Part shown: piece after piece, positions 50,144-61,356 of the stretch
How the letters are laid out: every line of letters starts with the position of its first letter
Position numbering within the stretch: position 1 is the first letter of the stretch
Assembly: GCA_913055695.1 (NCBI GenBank)
Contig: CAJXKF010000007.1
Coordinates: 105,086-169,085 of the forward strand
Reading direction: 5' to 3'
Source of the DNA: an uncultured Methylophaga sp.
GTDB lineage: Bacteria > Pseudomonadota > Gammaproteobacteria > Nitrosococcales > Methylophagaceae
Length of the DNA: 64,000 nucleotides
Position numbers and translations under genes: made by a program
The notes under the pieces: generated by a model
Seen by the model: only the letters and a program-made list of their open reading frames with translations
Databases searched by the model: none
What the model was told of the DNA's origin: nothing

Positions 50144-50220
50144 TTGCTTATTGCATAGATAAGTTAGAATTATCGCATATCTTGTTACTACACATTATCG
50201 GAGAGATTTAGGACCACAGC

Positions 50221-51501
50221 ATGCAAACCAATCACGAATTGTTTCAAAAAGCACAAAAACATATCCCCGGCGGCGTTAATTCACCGGTACGCGCATTTAA
50301 AGGTGTCGGCGGTGACCCGGTTTTCTTCCGTGAAGGTAAAGGCGCCTGGCTGACTGATGCTGAAGGTAAACAATACGTGGACTATATCGGCTCCTGGGGT
50401 CCGATGATCGTCGGTCATGCGCATCCTGAAGTTTTGAACGCGGTCAGCGAAGCGGTACAGCATGGTCTCGGCTTTGGTGCCCCTACTGAAGTGGAAACCA
50501 CCATGGCCGATCTGGTCTGTGAGCTGGTGCCTTCAATGGAACTGGTTCGCATGGTCAGCTCAGGCACAGAAGCGACCATGAGTGCGATTCGTCTGGCTCG
50601 AGGTTATACCGGCCGCGACAAAATCGTGAAATTTGAAGGCTGCTATCACGGCCACGCCGATTCCCTGCTGGTCAAAGCCGGTTCGGGCGCATTAACGCTT
50701 GGAGTGCCCTCTTCTGCCGGTGTGCCGGCGGCGCTTGCTGAACACACCCTGACACTGCGCTTTAATGATATGGATTCGGTACGCGAATGCTTTGAGCAGG
50801 CGGGTGATGACATCGCCTGCATTATCGTTGAACCGGTGGCCGGCAATATGAACTGCATCCCGCCTGAACCCGGTTTTCTGGAAGGTCTGCGTGAAGTCTG
50901 TGACCAGTATGGCAGCGTGCTGATTTTTGATGAGGTGATGACCGGTTTCCGGGTCGCCTTGGGCGGTGCTCAGGCGCATTATGGTGTGACGCCGGATTTG
51001 ACCACTTTCGGCAAGGTTATCGGCGGCGGTCTGCCGGTCGGTGCCTTTGGCGGTAAACGGGAAGTGATGGAACATATCGCCCCGCTGGGACCGGTCTACC
51101 AGGCAGGTACACTGTCCGGTAATCCCATTGCGATGGCGGCTGGTCTGGCGACGCTGAACCTGATTAAACAGCCGGGTTTCCATGATGATCTCAGTGCTGC
51201 TACCAGTAAACTGGTGGATGGCCTGCAACAGGCGGCCAATGAAGCCGGGGTGCCGATGACTACCAACCACGTAGGCGGCATGTTTGGTCTGTTCTTCACT
51301 GATGATAAGAAAGTCAGTTACTACGAACAGGTTGCTGCCAGCGATCAGGAACGTTTCAAAAAATTCTTCCATGCGATGCTGGATCGTGGTGTTTATCTCG
51401 CCCCGTCAGCATTTGAGGCCGGTTTCCTGTCTGCTGCCCATGGTGACAGTGAAATCGCCAAAACCATCAGTGCCGCGAAAGAAGCGTTCGCGTCCCTTTA
51501 A
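50221..51501 (+). CDS. hemL: Glutamate-1-semialdehyde 2,1-aminomutase
   Basis: [58 protein letters not shown]. Confidence 0.97.
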   Translation: MQTNHELFQKAQKHIPGGVNSPVRAFKGVGGDPVFFREGKGAWLTDAEGKQYVDYIGSWGPMIVGHAHPEVLNAVSEAVQHGLGFGAPTEVETTMADLVCELVPSMELVRMVSSGTEATMSAIRLARGYTGRDKIVKFEGCYHGHADSLLVKAGSGALTLGVPSSAGVPAALAEHTLTLRFNDMDSVRECFEQAGDDIACIIVEPVAGNMNCIPPEPGFLEGLREVCDQYGSVLIFDEVMTGFRVALGGAQAHYGVTPDLTTFGKVIGGGLPVGAFGGKREVMEHIAPLGPVYQAGTLSGNPIAMAAGLATLNLIKQPGFHDDLSAATSKLVDGLQQAANEAGVPMTTNHVGGMFGLFFTDDKKVSYYEQVAASDQERFKKFFHAMLDRGVYLAPSAFEAGFLSAAHGDSEIAKTISAAKEAFASL

Positions 51502-51519
51502 AGCTTTACTTGATGATGC

Positions 51520-51553
51520 AGCCATACATCGTCCTGCGGTGTATGGCTTTTTT
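51520..51553 (+). terminator. Intrinsic terminator after hemL
   Basis: AGCCATACA ... TGTATGGCTTTTTT, 9-bp stem. Confidence 0.85.
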
Positions 51554-51621
51554 ATGTCAGCTTGTTCTCTTGGCATGGCTCGGTTAAGTTAAGTTCACTC
51601 ACCTTCAGACACAGACATTTT

Positions 51622-53061
51622 ATGACCACGCTTTATTGGCACGACTACGAAACCTCCGGCACCGATCCCCGCTTTGACCGCCCCATGCAGTTTGCCGGTG
51701 TCCGCACCGATGAAGACCTGAATATCATCGGTGAGCCCCTGATGATTTACTGCAAGCCAGGCGGTGATTTCCTGCCTCACCCGCAGGCGGCACTGGTCAC
51801 CGGCCTGACCCCACAGCAGGCTGAGAAAGAGGGCTTGACCGAAGCCGAATTCATCGCCCGCATTCATCAGGAACTGGCCGAGCCCGGCACCTGCGGCGTC
51901 GGCTACAACAGTCTGCGCTTTGATGATGAGTTCACCCGTTTTACGCTGTTTCGTAATTTTTATGATGCCTATGCCCGTGAATGGCAGAATGGCAATTCGC
52001 GCTGGGATATTATTGATATGGTGCGGCTGACCCGCGCCTTACGGCCGGAAGGCATCAACTGGCCCGATCGTGAGGATGGCCGGCCCAGCTTTCGCCTGGA
52101 ACATCTGACTGCGGCCAATGGAATTGAACACACGGGCGCGCATGATGCGCTGGCTGATGTTTATGCCACGATTGAGATGGCCAGACTCATTAAAAATGCC
52201 CAGCCCAAACTGTATGACTTTGTTTTCAACCATCGCCGCAAGCATGACATCGCTCCCCTATTGAACCTGAACGAGCGTAAGCCGGTAATTCATGTGTCGC
52301 GGATGTATCCGGGTGAATACTGCGGTACGGCGCTGGTCCTGCCTTTGGCTAAGGACCCGACCAACAATAACGGCATCATTGTTTATGACCTGCGCCATGA
52401 TCCCAGCGATCTGATTGATCTCGATGTTGACACCCTGCGGGAAAGACTGTTTACCGCCAGTGCCGATCTGGAAGCAGATACCAGCCGACCCGCGCTGAAA
52501 ACCCTGCATATCAACAAGTGTCCGGTAGTGGTGCCAGCGAGCACGCTGGATGACGATGCTGCAATGCGTCTGCAAATCGATCGCGTAGCACATGATAAAC
52601 ATCTGGCCATGCTCAATGCTGCCGGCGATTTAACCACGAAGCTCAACGCCATTTTTACCAAACCCGAGTTTGAGCCGATCGATGATCCGGATGCCAGTCT
52701 CTACAGCGGCGGCTTTTTCAGTGATAACGACAAACGCAAGATGGAGGTCATCCGCAGCGCCGAAGCTGAAATGCTTAAAACCCTGTCCATTCCGTTTGAA
52801 GACAGCCGACTGCATGAGCTGCTGTTTCGTTACCGCGCCCGTAACTGGCCAGAGACTCTGGATCCGGCTGAACAGGAAGTCTGGCTCAATTACCGCCAGC
52901 AGCGTTTGGGGGATGCTGCACCTGAGCACATCCTCAACTTGGCCCGCTTTGAAGCGGCGCTCGCTGAATGCCGTCAGCAGACGCTCTCTGCAGAACAAAG
53001 CCAGGTGTTAAGTCAGCTGCAGGATTATGCTGATTCGCTACGAAAAGAACTGACATTGTGA
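51622..53061 (+). CDS. sbcB: Exodeoxyribonuclease I
   Basis: TLYWHDYETSGTDPRFDRPMQFAGVRTDEDL; start moved inside the ORF (51562). Confidence 0.95.
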   Translation: MTTLYWHDYETSGTDPRFDRPMQFAGVRTDEDLNIIGEPLMIYCKPGGDFLPHPQAALVTGLTPQQAEKEGLTEAEFIARIHQELAEPGTCGVGYNSLRFDDEFTRFTLFRNFYDAYAREWQNGNSRWDIIDMVRLTRALRPEGINWPDREDGRPSFRLEHLTAANGIEHTGAHDALADVYATIEMARLIKNAQPKLYDFVFNHRRKHDIAPLLNLNERKPVIHVSRMYPGEYCGTALVLPLAKDPTNNNGIIVYDLRHDPSDLIDLDVDTLRERLFTASADLEADTSRPALKTLHINKCPVVVPASTLDDDAAMRLQIDRVAHDKHLAMLNAAGDLTTKLNAIFTKPEFEPIDDPDASLYSGGFFSDNDKRKMEVIRSAEAEMLKTLSIPFEDSRLHELLFRYRARNWPETLDPAEQEVWLNYRQQRLGDAAPEHILNLARFEAALAECRQQTLSAEQSQVLSQLQDYADSLRKELTL

Positions 53062-53132
53062 TAGGTCTGGCCTTGCCGGCAAGGTATAATTAACTCCTTG
53101 TTTTCTAAGCCTCCTTTTTCAGAACTGAATTT

Positions 53133-54644
53133 ATGCCAACACAGCGCGATATTCTGCTGACTACGCTCAACGCCCGCTATATGCACAGTGCATTCGGCCT
53201 GCGCTATCTGTATGCCAATCTGGGCGAATTACAGCCTGAGGCCGAGATCGTGGAATTCACGATTCAGCAAAGACCGCTCAATATTGCCGAAAAACTGCTG
53301 AGTTTCCAGCCACAGATCATCGGTTTCAGTGTCTATATCTGGAATGTCGCCGAAATTCATAACACTGTCGCGCTAATCAAGCAGATAGCGCCGGATATCA
53401 CCATTGTGCTGGGCGGTCCCGAAGTCAGTCATCACCCGGATTTACCGGCTGTTTGTGAGCTGGCTGATTATGTCATCAGTGGCCAGGGCGAGCAGAGCTT
53501 CCGCCAGTTATGTGAGCAGGTTCTGGATGGTACTGCTCCTGAAGCCAAACTGATTGAAGGCCAGCCGATGAAGCTGGATGAAATAGCGCTGCCTTATCGC
53601 TTTTATAACGATGAGGACATCCGTAACCGCCTGATCTACGTTGAAGCTTCACGCGGCTGTCCGTTCAAATGTGAGTTCTGCCTGTCAGCACTGGATAAAA
53701 CAGCGACGCCTTTCCCGCTGGAACCGTTTCTGCAGGAAATTGATCAGCTCTGGCAACGGGGCGTTCGCAACTTCAAGTTTATCGACCGCACCTTTAATCT
53801 TAAAGTCAGCACCAGCACCCGTATCCTGGAATTCTTCCTCGAGCGGATGAGTGATGATCTCTACCTGCATTTTGAGCTGGTGCCCGATAACCTGCCTGAA
53901 AAGCTCAAAGCGGTATTGAAGCAATTCCCGCCCCAGAGCCTGCAGTTTGAAATCGGTATACAGACTTTTGATCCCGAAATTCAAACGCGGATTAGCCGCA
54001 AACAGAATAACGACAAGACCCGCGATAATATCCGCTGGTTGCGTGAACATACTGGTGCCCACCTGCATACTGATCTGATTTTCGGTCTGCCCGGCGATAC
54101 GCTGGATAATTTCGCCGACAGCTTTGATCAACTGGTGGCGCTCAATCCGCATGAAATCCAGTTAGGTATTCTCAAGCGACTGCGCGGTGCGCCGCTCAAC
54201 CGTCATAATGATCCTTATGATCTGCGTTTCAACCCGCAGCCGCCTTATAACATCCTGTCCACCAGTACGGTTGATTTTATGACCATGCAACGCGTCAACC
54301 GCTTTGCCCGCTTCTGGGACATGATTGGCAACTCCGGTCGCTTTATCAATACACTGCCTTTGATTATGGGAGAGCAACCCTTTGCCCGCTTTATGCAGTT
54401 GTCGGACAAGCTTTATGAGCTGGCAGGACAGAGTTACAAAATTGCGCTGCGGCGTCTGTTTGAAATGATTTATGTCGTGATGACAGAGGAACTCGCACTG
54501 GATGCAGAGCGGGTGAAAGCGCAGCTGAAACTGGATTATGCCCGCGCCAATATCAAGGGCGTGCCGGATTATGAGAAGCTGCCCAGTCTCACCAAAAAAG
54601 CCAAAGCCGGTGTCGCCAATAAGCGGCAGCTGCAGCACGCCTGA
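53133..54644 (+). CDS. B12-binding-domain radical SAM protein (DUF4080-like)
   Basis: N-terminal cobalamin-binding fold (LGGPEVSHHPD) and EASRGCPFKCEFCLSALDK. Confidence 0.93.
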   Translation: MPTQRDILLTTLNARYMHSAFGLRYLYANLGELQPEAEIVEFTIQQRPLNIAEKLLSFQPQIIGFSVYIWNVAEIHNTVALIKQIAPDITIVLGGPEVSHHPDLPAVCELADYVISGQGEQSFRQLCEQVLDGTAPEAKLIEGQPMKLDEIALPYRFYNDEDIRNRLIYVEASRGCPFKCEFCLSALDKTATPFPLEPFLQEIDQLWQRGVRNFKFIDRTFNLKVSTSTRILEFFLERMSDDLYLHFELVPDNLPEKLKAVLKQFPPQSLQFEIGIQTFDPEIQTRISRKQNNDKTRDNIRWLREHTGAHLHTDLIFGLPGDTLDNFADSFDQLVALNPHEIQLGILKRLRGAPLNRHNDPYDLRFNPQPPYNILSTSTVDFMTMQRVNRFARFWDMIGNSGRFINTLPLIMGEQPFARFMQLSDKLYELAGQSYKIALRRLFEMIYVVMTEELALDAERVKAQLKLDYARANIKGVPDYEKLPSLTKKAKAGVANKRQLQHA

Positions 54645-54715
54645 GGATTGCTCCAGCTTGGGGGGAAGTAATTATCTTTCAATTTGTTGGTTTCCAATCA
54701 TCTTCACTGCTCTCA

Positions 54716-54988
54716 TTTCGCTTTAATGGCGAATCAGGGATTTATTCGCCACCTCCCTGTGGCTCACCTGCAAGCAGGTTGCTTCGCAATTCAAAATCGT
54801 TCCCGACGATTTTGTGCGCGGCCAAATCCCTGATTTGGCCCTAGGCACCCCTTGACGCGAGAACGCTGGGGTGAGGCTATTCCGCCCTTTTGAGAAACGC
54901 AGGGTCCCTAGGGTTAGTAGTGGACTCGTCCTTTTGTTTGGTTCGTTTATTCCGGCATGAAAATAAATGAACTCGCGTTCAGGCGAAA
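54716..54988. repeat. 273-bp intergenic nested-palindrome repeat element, copy 2 (diverged, inverted relative to copy 1)
   Basis: Imperfect ends TTTCGCTTTAATGGCGAAT / ACTCGCGTTCAGGCGAAA; internal AAAATCGTTCCCGACGATTTT; its reverse complement GCGAGTTCATTT..AACGAACCAAA parallels copy 1. Confidence 0.75.
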
Positions 54989-55054
54989 TCTGTCTTCAGA
55001 AAAGCGCCGTAAAGTCACCACCCAAACTAACTTAAGACGGTAAAATACCCACCC

Positions 55055-55240
55055 ATGAATCAACAAAGCTTCATCCCCAGTCCCTGTATCCGCAAATGCG
55101 GACTTGATGAGCGTGAAATATGCCGCGGCTGTTTTCGTTCGATTGATGAAATTATCGGCTGGGAATCAATGAGTCGCGAGGACCGACTGCAAACACTGGA
55201 AAACTGTCGCCAGCGCCGTGAAAAAAGGGCGCGGCGTTAG
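55055..55240 (+). CDS. DUF1289 protein
   Basis: SPCIRKCGLDEREICRGCFRSIDEIIGWESMSREDR. Confidence 0.92.
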   Translation: MNQQSFIPSPCIRKCGLDEREICRGCFRSIDEIIGWESMSREDRLQTLENCRQRREKRARR

Positions 55241-55243
55241 GCT

Positions 55244-55810
55244 TTAAACTATCAGCTTGGCAAGTTTTTTAAACTCGGGATGGCTGGCATCCCCCAGCCA
55301 TTCGAACAGTACTGACTCGACGTTGGTGATAACCGCTCCGGCCAGCCGCAGACGCTGCAGAGCATTGAACTGATTGCCCTTGGCACGCGAACTCACTGCG
55401 TCTTCAATGATGAAAACTTCATAGCCCTGTTTCAGTAAGTCCAGTCCGGTCTGCAGAATACAGATATGAGTTTCCATCCCGGCCAGAAAGATCTGTTTGC
55501 GGCCGTGCTGTTCCAGTGCCGTACTGACGGCTTCCACTTTAGCGGAAGAAAAATTGGTCTTTTCAATGACCGGCGACCCGGCCGGCAGTTTAGCCAGAAT
55601 GGGGGCCTCCAGCGGCCCCAGTCCTTTAGGATATTGCTCTGTCGCCACTACCGGTACCGACAAGGCTTCAGCCGCTGTCAGCAGCACTTCCACCTGCTCA
55701 ACCACGCGGTCACGCACGCCTTTGGGCATCGCCGTGGTCAGTCTTTCCTGTATATCGATCACCATCAGCACACTGTTGCTGCTGTCTGCAATCGACATAT
55801 TGATTTCCAT
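55244..55810 (-). CDS. Isochorismatase-family cysteine hydrolase (YcaC-like)
   Basis: LMVIDIQERLTTAMP, VVATEQYPKGLG, ILQTGLDLLKQGYEVFIIEDAVSSR. Confidence 0.9.
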   Translation of the reverse strand: MEINMSIADSSNSVLMVIDIQERLTTAMPKGVRDRVVEQVEVLLTAAEALSVPVVATEQYPKGLGPLEAPILAKLPAGSPVIEKTNFSSAKVEAVSTALEQHGRKQIFLAGMETHICILQTGLDLLKQGYEVFIIEDAVSSRAKGNQFNALQRLRLAGAVITNVESVLFEWLGDASHPEFKKLAKLIV

Positions 55811-55811
55811 T

Positions 55812-57125
55812 CTATGCTCCCAGCCAGGTGTTGATTTGTTGTAAATCTTCAACCGTGACAATACCGGCCGCCTGTTTCAGACGCAAGGTATCAAGGATGT
55901 AATCATAACGTGAGCGCGCATAATCTCGGCGGGCACTGAACAGATTACGGCGGGCATTCAGCACATCAACCGTGGTGCGAGTGCCGACTTCATAACCGGC
56001 CTGCGTTGATTCCAGCGCTTTCTCGTTGGAGATCACGGCCTGTTTCAGTGCCTGAACCCGGCTGATACCGGAAATAACGCCATTGTAGGATTCCCGGGTC
56101 TGTCGGACGATAAAACGCCGTTGTTCTTCTTCATTCTGCATCGCTTCATCAAGCCGGTAGCTGGCTTCGCGGGTGCGGGAGACAACAGCCCCACCTTGAT
56201 AGATCGGCACATTCAATTGAATACCGATGACATCTGTATGGGTTTTGCTGCTGCCGCTGAAATTACCGTCACTTTGCGAGTCGTAATTCTTCTGGGCGAC
56301 CAGATCAAGGCTGGGATAATGCCCGCTTTTCTGCAGTTCAATATTCTGCTCGGCATTGTTCACATTGGCCCGGGCGACCATGATAGACGGGTTCTGAACC
56401 AGTGCCGTTTCGCTCCACTCATTGATATTGGCAGGTTCCGGAGCCACCAATGGCGAGTCTTCCAGTTCGGCAAGTTCGTCAACATATATTCCTGTGGTCT
56501 CGCGCAACTGTTCAATGGCATTGGCCAGGGCATTTTCCGCTTCAATCACGGCGGCGCTGGCCAGATCAAATGCAGCCTGCGCTTCGGTGACATCAGTAAT
56601 GGTGGCCATACCGACATCAAAGCGTTGCTGTATCTGCTCCAGTTGCTTGGCAATTGCTTCTTTTTCAGCAAGTGCAAAGGTCAGATCATCTTCAGCGCCC
56701 AGTACCGCAAAATAACGTTCAGCAACGCGCAGAATCAGTGCCTGCTCTGCGACCGCATAACTGGCAGTAGCCCCATCAATCGCAATTTCAGCCTGGGTTT
56801 TCTGGACGAAGTTTTCTCGCCGGTAGATGGGCTGAACCAGACTCAGTGTATAACCATGATTGTTGTAATCGGTCTGACCACCAAAGTTCTGGGCTGAGGC
56901 ATCCACCCAGGTTTTATTGGTATTCGCCGTTAAGTCCACCTGGGGCAGAAAATTAGCCACTGCCTGATCATCCAGTTCACCGACCGCAAGACGGGAGGCG
57001 GCTTCTGCCAGCAGTTGCGGGTCATTTTTCAGTGACAGGGTAAATACGTCCATCAGATCTTCGGCCCAGACCTGGGGTGACATGATGGCTGTTGCCAGCA
57101 TGGCGCTTAGAGCGAGTCTTTTCAT
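55812..57125 (-). CDS. tolC: TolC-family outer membrane efflux protein
   Basis: Signal peptide; TRTTVDVLNARRNLFSARRDYARSRYDYILDTLRLKQAAG. Confidence 0.95.
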   Translation of the reverse strand: MKRLALSAMLATAIMSPQVWAEDLMDVFTLSLKNDPQLLAEAASRLAVGELDDQAVANFLPQVDLTANTNKTWVDASAQNFGGQTDYNNHGYTLSLVQPIYRRENFVQKTQAEIAIDGATASYAVAEQALILRVAERYFAVLGAEDDLTFALAEKEAIAKQLEQIQQRFDVGMATITDVTEAQAAFDLASAAVIEAENALANAIEQLRETTGIYVDELAELEDSPLVAPEPANINEWSETALVQNPSIMVARANVNNAEQNIELQKSGHYPSLDLVAQKNYDSQSDGNFSGSSKTHTDVIGIQLNVPIYQGGAVVSRTREASYRLDEAMQNEEEQRRFIVRQTRESYNGVISGISRVQALKQAVISNEKALESTQAGYEVGTRTTVDVLNARRNLFSARRDYARSRYDYILDTLRLKQAAGIVTVEDLQQINTWLGA

Positions 57126-57308
57126 CTTCCTTCCTTAGGCATTGCGACGTTTGTGCAGGTCTGTCTTATCAAAAGCTGTTGTAAATCACTGCTTTTCAAC
57201 AAACCGACCAGTCGGTATGTTAGCTGGAAATGGTGACAGAGCCAAACGCAAAAACAATTTTTTGAGCTCGATGACAGCAGGCGCTGTCAGCAGCGCAGTC
57301 AGTATTGC

Positions 57309-57632
57309 CTAGTAAACCGTCATGCTGCTGTCGACCTGACTGGCCCAGTCGTTCATGCCACCATCCAGATTAATGACGTCTGTAAAGCCGACATGTTCCA
57401 TAAACTGGCCGACCTGCGCACTGCGTTTGCCGCTGCGGCAAATCAACACCACACTCTGATCCTTATGGGATGCAAACTCTTCCAGACGACCCGGGATATC
57501 ATTCATCGGGATGTGGACCGCTCCCTCAATCACACCATTGGCCAGTTCATGGGGTTCACGCACATCGATCAACAAGGGTTTAACACCACTTTGCAGCAGT
57601 GCCTGCAGCTCGGTTGCACTCATTTGTTTCAT
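57309..57632 (-). CDS. Rhodanese-domain protein
   Basis: LIDVREPHELANGVIEGAVHIPMNDI and VVLICRSGKRSAQVGQFM. Confidence 0.92.
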   Translation of the reverse strand: MKQMSATELQALLQSGVKPLLIDVREPHELANGVIEGAVHIPMNDIPGRLEEFASHKDQSVVLICRSGKRSAQVGQFMEHVGFTDVINLDGGMNDWASQVDSSMTVY

Positions 57633-57648
57633 GGTTTTTCTCAGTCTT

Positions 57649-58305
57649 TCAGAATTCAAATTCAGCTTTCGGTTCAGCGTGGATCATGGCTGGAATTACA
57701 GTCTCAAACAAAGACGTTGTTTGCCATTCCCGTTCACCGACTCGTCGTATTAATTGTACCGACATCGCTGGTGCCTTGCCGACCACAGCCACCATTCGGC
57801 CGCCGACTTTGAGCTGGTTGAGGTAATCATCCGGTATGAGCACCATGGCTGCCGTCATCACGATTGCGTCCACCCGCTCAGGCAAAGACCAGTATTTGGC
57901 GGCATCGCCGACCTGAAATTCGACATTGTGCAGGGCGAGGTGACTTAGTCGGTCCTGCGCCTGCTGGGCTAACTCATCGAAGTATTCCACCGTGATAACT
58001 CTGGCAGCGAGTCTGGCCAGCAAGGCGGTGAAATAGCCGGAGCCGGTACCGATTTCAAGCACAGTCTCGTCAGGCTGCAATGCCAGTGCCTGCAGTATCC
58101 GGCCCTCCACCATCGGTGACAGCATAGTTTGACCACAGCCTATCGGCAGTTGCACATCGGCATAAGCGAGACCTTTGAGCGAAGCATCCAGAAATTTCTC
58201 TCGGGGGATGTCCGAGATCGCTGCAAGCACCTTGGCATCGGCGACTTCATTGGGACGCAGCTGCTGATTGACCATGTTGAAATGGGCTTTATTCGGCTCG
58301 GACAC
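57649..58305 (-). CDS. Protein-L-isoaspartate O-methyltransferase-like protein (second Pcm homolog)
   Basis: IPREKFLDASLKGLAYADVQLPIGCGQTMLSPMVEGRILQAL; VLEIGTGSGYFTALLA. Confidence 0.92.
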   Translation of the reverse strand: MSEPNKAHFNMVNQQLRPNEVADAKVLAAISDIPREKFLDASLKGLAYADVQLPIGCGQTMLSPMVEGRILQALALQPDETVLEIGTGSGYFTALLARLAARVITVEYFDELAQQAQDRLSHLALHNVEFQVGDAAKYWSLPERVDAIVMTAAMVLIPDDYLNQLKVGGRMVAVVGKAPAMSVQLIRRVGEREWQTTSLFETVIPAMIHAEPKAEFEF

Positions 58306-58452
58306 TGGCTACTCCTGTTGCTGTCACTGAACTGGCTTAGACAAGCTAGGATAAGTGCTTTCTTATATAGCTGCAAGCCAGCTCAAGCGTCAATTAAAGC
58401 GTTTTTTGCAAGCAGTCTGCATCGCCGACGAGACTGACACGATAGAGCGCCG

Positions 58453-59244
58453 CTATGACTTTTTAGCCGTGACCCGATGAAACAGAGGCTCGTGTACTGA
58501 TTCACGTGAAAAACGCCAGCAGGCAACCACAATAGCCACCATGGAAAAGCCTGTCAGCACGGCGACATCGGTCATGATAGAGAAATCACTGGTGGCAGCC
58601 GGGACTGCATGTTTCATCAGATCCACGCCGTAACTGAAAGGATTAATCAGCACCACATACTTGAGCAGTTCAGGGAGTTGTGACACCGGGTATAAGGCAC
58701 CGCTCAGGAAGAACAGCGGAAAAATAAAGAAATTCATAATCACGGCAAAGTTATCCAGCGTTTTGGACCAGGCCGCAATCAAGCCACCAATTGCGGCGCA
58801 GCAGATGGCTGTGGCAAAGGCGGGAATAAGCAGTAACAGGGCGATATTCCAATCGATTAGGCCTATCAGCACCAGGATCACCAGCAGCATCAGCGCCTGC
58901 ACCATGGCGGTGATGGTCGCCGCAATCAGCTTGGCAATGACGATCCAGTAATGCTCAATGGGCGCAATCATCATCATCCGCATCACGCCGAATTCTTTGT
59001 CATAAACCAGCGTCAGTGCCGATAATAAAGCCGCAAACAGCAGAGTCATGGCGACGATGCCTGGCACCAGAAATCCGAGGTAGCCTTCCTGCTGACTGCC
59101 CTGCAGCATGCTACCGACACCGCTGCCGATAACCAGTAGCCAGATCAGCGGCCTCACCATGCTGCTGACAAGGCGCCCACGCTGACGGAAAACCTTGCTC
59201 AGTTCACGTCCGGCGACGGCTTTAACGGCCAACCAGTTCTTCAT
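58453..59244 (-). CDS. ABC-2 type transporter permease
   Basis: Multi-TM with FFLSGALYPVSQLPELLKYVVLINPFSYGVDLMKHA. Confidence 0.92.
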   Translation of the reverse strand: MKNWLAVKAVAGRELSKVFRQRGRLVSSMVRPLIWLLVIGSGVGSMLQGSQQEGYLGFLVPGIVAMTLLFAALLSALTLVYDKEFGVMRMMMIAPIEHYWIVIAKLIAATITAMVQALMLLVILVLIGLIDWNIALLLLIPAFATAICCAAIGGLIAAWSKTLDNFAVIMNFFIFPLFFLSGALYPVSQLPELLKYVVLINPFSYGVDLMKHAVPAATSDFSIMTDVAVLTGFSMVAIVVACWRFSRESVHEPLFHRVTAKKS

Positions 59245-60173
59245 GTGACCACTCCGGTTTCAGGGGGACAGACAGTCCACAGATATACATCATTCAGATT
59301 GGGCTTGCGCCATTGCAACGAAATCACGGCATCGCCAAGAGACTGTTGCAACTGAGTGAAATCAACATTTTTATCTTTGACCCGGTAAGTCAGATGCTCA
59401 TCTTCCCAGATAGGCTGACCAAACTGCGGACTCAAGGCCCGGTTAACGGCTTCGGTATCAGCACAATCGATCTCGAGAATGTAAGCAGCAAGATCACGGA
59501 TCAAGGCGCTAGGCGCTCCCCCATACTGCAGTTCGCCTTTCTGGATAAAATCGACACGGTCACAGGACACGGCTTCTTCCAGATAGTGGGTAGTGAGGAA
59601 CACGGTCATGCCCTCTTCCTTGCGAAGCTGTTCTACAAAACGCCAGATCGCACGCCGGTTAGGCAAATCAAGACCGATGGTGGGCTCGTCCAGGAACAGG
59701 ACTCTGGGTTTGTGTAATACGCCACGGGCGATATCCACCGCCCGGCGCTGACCACCGGATAAGGCGGCCAGTTTCATATGCCGCTTTTTCTGCAAGCCAA
59801 ATATTGCCAGCAGTTCATCAATACGCTCATTGGCCTGGGCTGGCTTCAGATTGTATAGCGCTGCCGCAAACTGCAGATTTTCATCGACCGTCATCATCCG
59901 ATCCAGCGCCGAATCCTGAAACACCAGGCCCACAGTAGCTCGAATCGCAACCGGATGCTTCAACACTGATTTTTCTGCGATAAAAGCCTCTCCGGAAGTC
60001 GGCGAGGTCATTGTCGTCAGCATGTGTATCGTGGTGCTTTTGCCTGCGCCATTAGGACCGAGCAGGCCGTAGAACTGACCAGACTGAATGTTTAAATCAA
60101 GGTTATTAACAGCAACGGCCTGACCATATCGCTTGGTCAGGCCGTTGGCGCGAATCGCAAATTTAGGTGCCAC
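59241..60173 (-). CDS. ABC transporter ATP-binding protein
   Basis: Walker [11 protein letters not shown], signature LSGGQRR, Walker [13 protein letters not shown]; overlaps pqqE. Confidence 0.95.
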   Translation of the reverse strand: MAPKFAIRANGLTKRYGQAVAVNNLDLNIQSGQFYGLLGPNGAGKSTTIHMLTTMTSPTSGEAFIAEKSVLKHPVAIRATVGLVFQDSALDRMMTVDENLQFAAALYNLKPAQANERIDELLAIFGLQKKRHMKLAALSGGQRRAVDIARGVLHKPRVLFLDEPTIGLDLPNRRAIWRFVEQLRKEEGMTVFLTTHYLEEAVSCDRVDFIQKGELQYGGAPSALIRDLAAYILEIDCADTEAVNRALSPQFGQPIWEDEHLTYRVKDKNVDFTQLQQSLGDAVISLQWRKPNLNDVYLWTVCPPETGVVT

Positions 60174-61356
60174 TGATTTCTTTTGAGTTTTTGGGGTTTC
60201 TGAAGACTAAAGGTTTGGCTTCCTGGGCCGGCTTGGCAGCTTCCTCACGACCACGTTCAATCGCTTCCAGGATCAGGTGATGATCCGGGGACTTACTGCA
60301 AACCGGATCAGCCATCGCCGGATCACCGGTCAGCATATATGCCTGACAACGGCAACCGCCGAAGTCTTTAAAGCGTTCATCACAGCTGCGGCAGGGTTCC
60401 TTCATCCAGTCAAAGCCGCGGAAGCGGTTAAAGTCGTTGGAGTCTTCCCAGATTTCCCTGATGCTCAAGTCACGCACATTAGGCAGTTCCATGCCCGGCA
60501 GATCACGGGCCGCGTGGCACGGCAGCGCGGTACCATCCGGGGTCACGGTCAGGAAGACGTTACCCCAGCCGTTCATACAGGCTTTCGGCCGCTCCTCGTA
60601 GTAATCGGGCACAACATAGTAGATCTTCATATTGCCCTTCTGCTCTTCCTGATAGCGGTGAGCAATCGCCTCGGCACGCTCAAGCTGCTCTTTCAGGGGT
60701 AACAGTTGATCACGGTTATGCATGGCCCAGCCATAATACTGGGTGGTTGCGAGTTCAACATAGTCGGCGTCAAGATTGATCGCCAGATCCAGAATGTCTT
60801 CAATCTGATCGATATTCTGGCGGTGAGTCACGAAACACAGCACCATCGGATAGCCGGCCGCCTTGACGGCCTTGGCCATCTCGATTTTATGCTGGAAAGC
60901 GTCAGTCCCGGCAATCAGATTGTTCAGATCCTCGGAGCTGGCCTGAAAGCTGACCTGAATATGGTCGAGACCGGCATCCTTGAACGCCTGTGCTTTGGAT
61001 GCATCCAGACCGATACCGGAGGTAATCAGATTGGTGTAGAAGCCCAGGTTACGCGCTTCCTGAATCAGTTCGATGATATCCGGACGCGCCAGCGGCTCAC
61101 CGCCTGACAGACCGAGCTGGGTGGCTCCCATCGCCCGTGCCTGTTTGAAAACATCGATCCATTCTTCAGTGGTCAGTTCGCTTTTGATGTTGGCGAAATC
61201 CATCGGGTTGGAGCAATACGGGCACTGCAAGGGACAGGCATAGGTGAGCTCAGCCAGCAGCCACAAAGGCTGACGGATATTGTTGCGGGCATTGAGGCCG
61301 ATTTCACCACCGGTACTGCCCGGGGCTTTATTCTGCTCTGATCCAGTCGTTGTCAT
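60163..61356 (-). CDS. pqqE: PqqA peptide cyclase (radical SAM)
   Basis: [15 protein letters not shown] and C-terminal SPASM-type cysteines; in the pqq operon. Confidence 0.97.
   Translation of the reverse strand: MTTTGSEQNKAPGSTGGEIGLNARNNIRQPLWLLAELTYACPLQCPYCSNPMDFANIKSELTTEEWIDVFKQARAMGATQLGLSGGEPLARPDIIELIQEARNLGFYTNLITSGIGLDASKAQAFKDAGLDHIQVSFQASSEDLNNLIAGTDAFQHKIEMAKAVKAAGYPMVLCFVTHRQNIDQIEDILDLAINLDADYVELATTQYYGWAMHNRDQLLPLKEQLERAEAIAHRYQEEQKGNMKIYYVVPDYYEERPKACMNGWGNVFLTVTPDGTALPCHAARDLPGMELPNVRDLSIREIWEDSNDFNRFRGFDWMKEPCRSCDERFKDFGGCRCQAYMLTGDPAMADPVCSKSPDHHLILEAIERGREEAAKPAQEAKPLVFRNPKNSKEISGT

Noticed and set aside
50692-51372. 226-aa minus-strand ORF
   Set aside because: Antisense to hemL; shadow ORF.
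53070-53084. Palindrome CCTTGCCGGCAAGG between sbcB and the radical SAM gene
   Set aside because: Could be an operator or weak terminator; followed by TATAAT but a single site is not enough to support a function.
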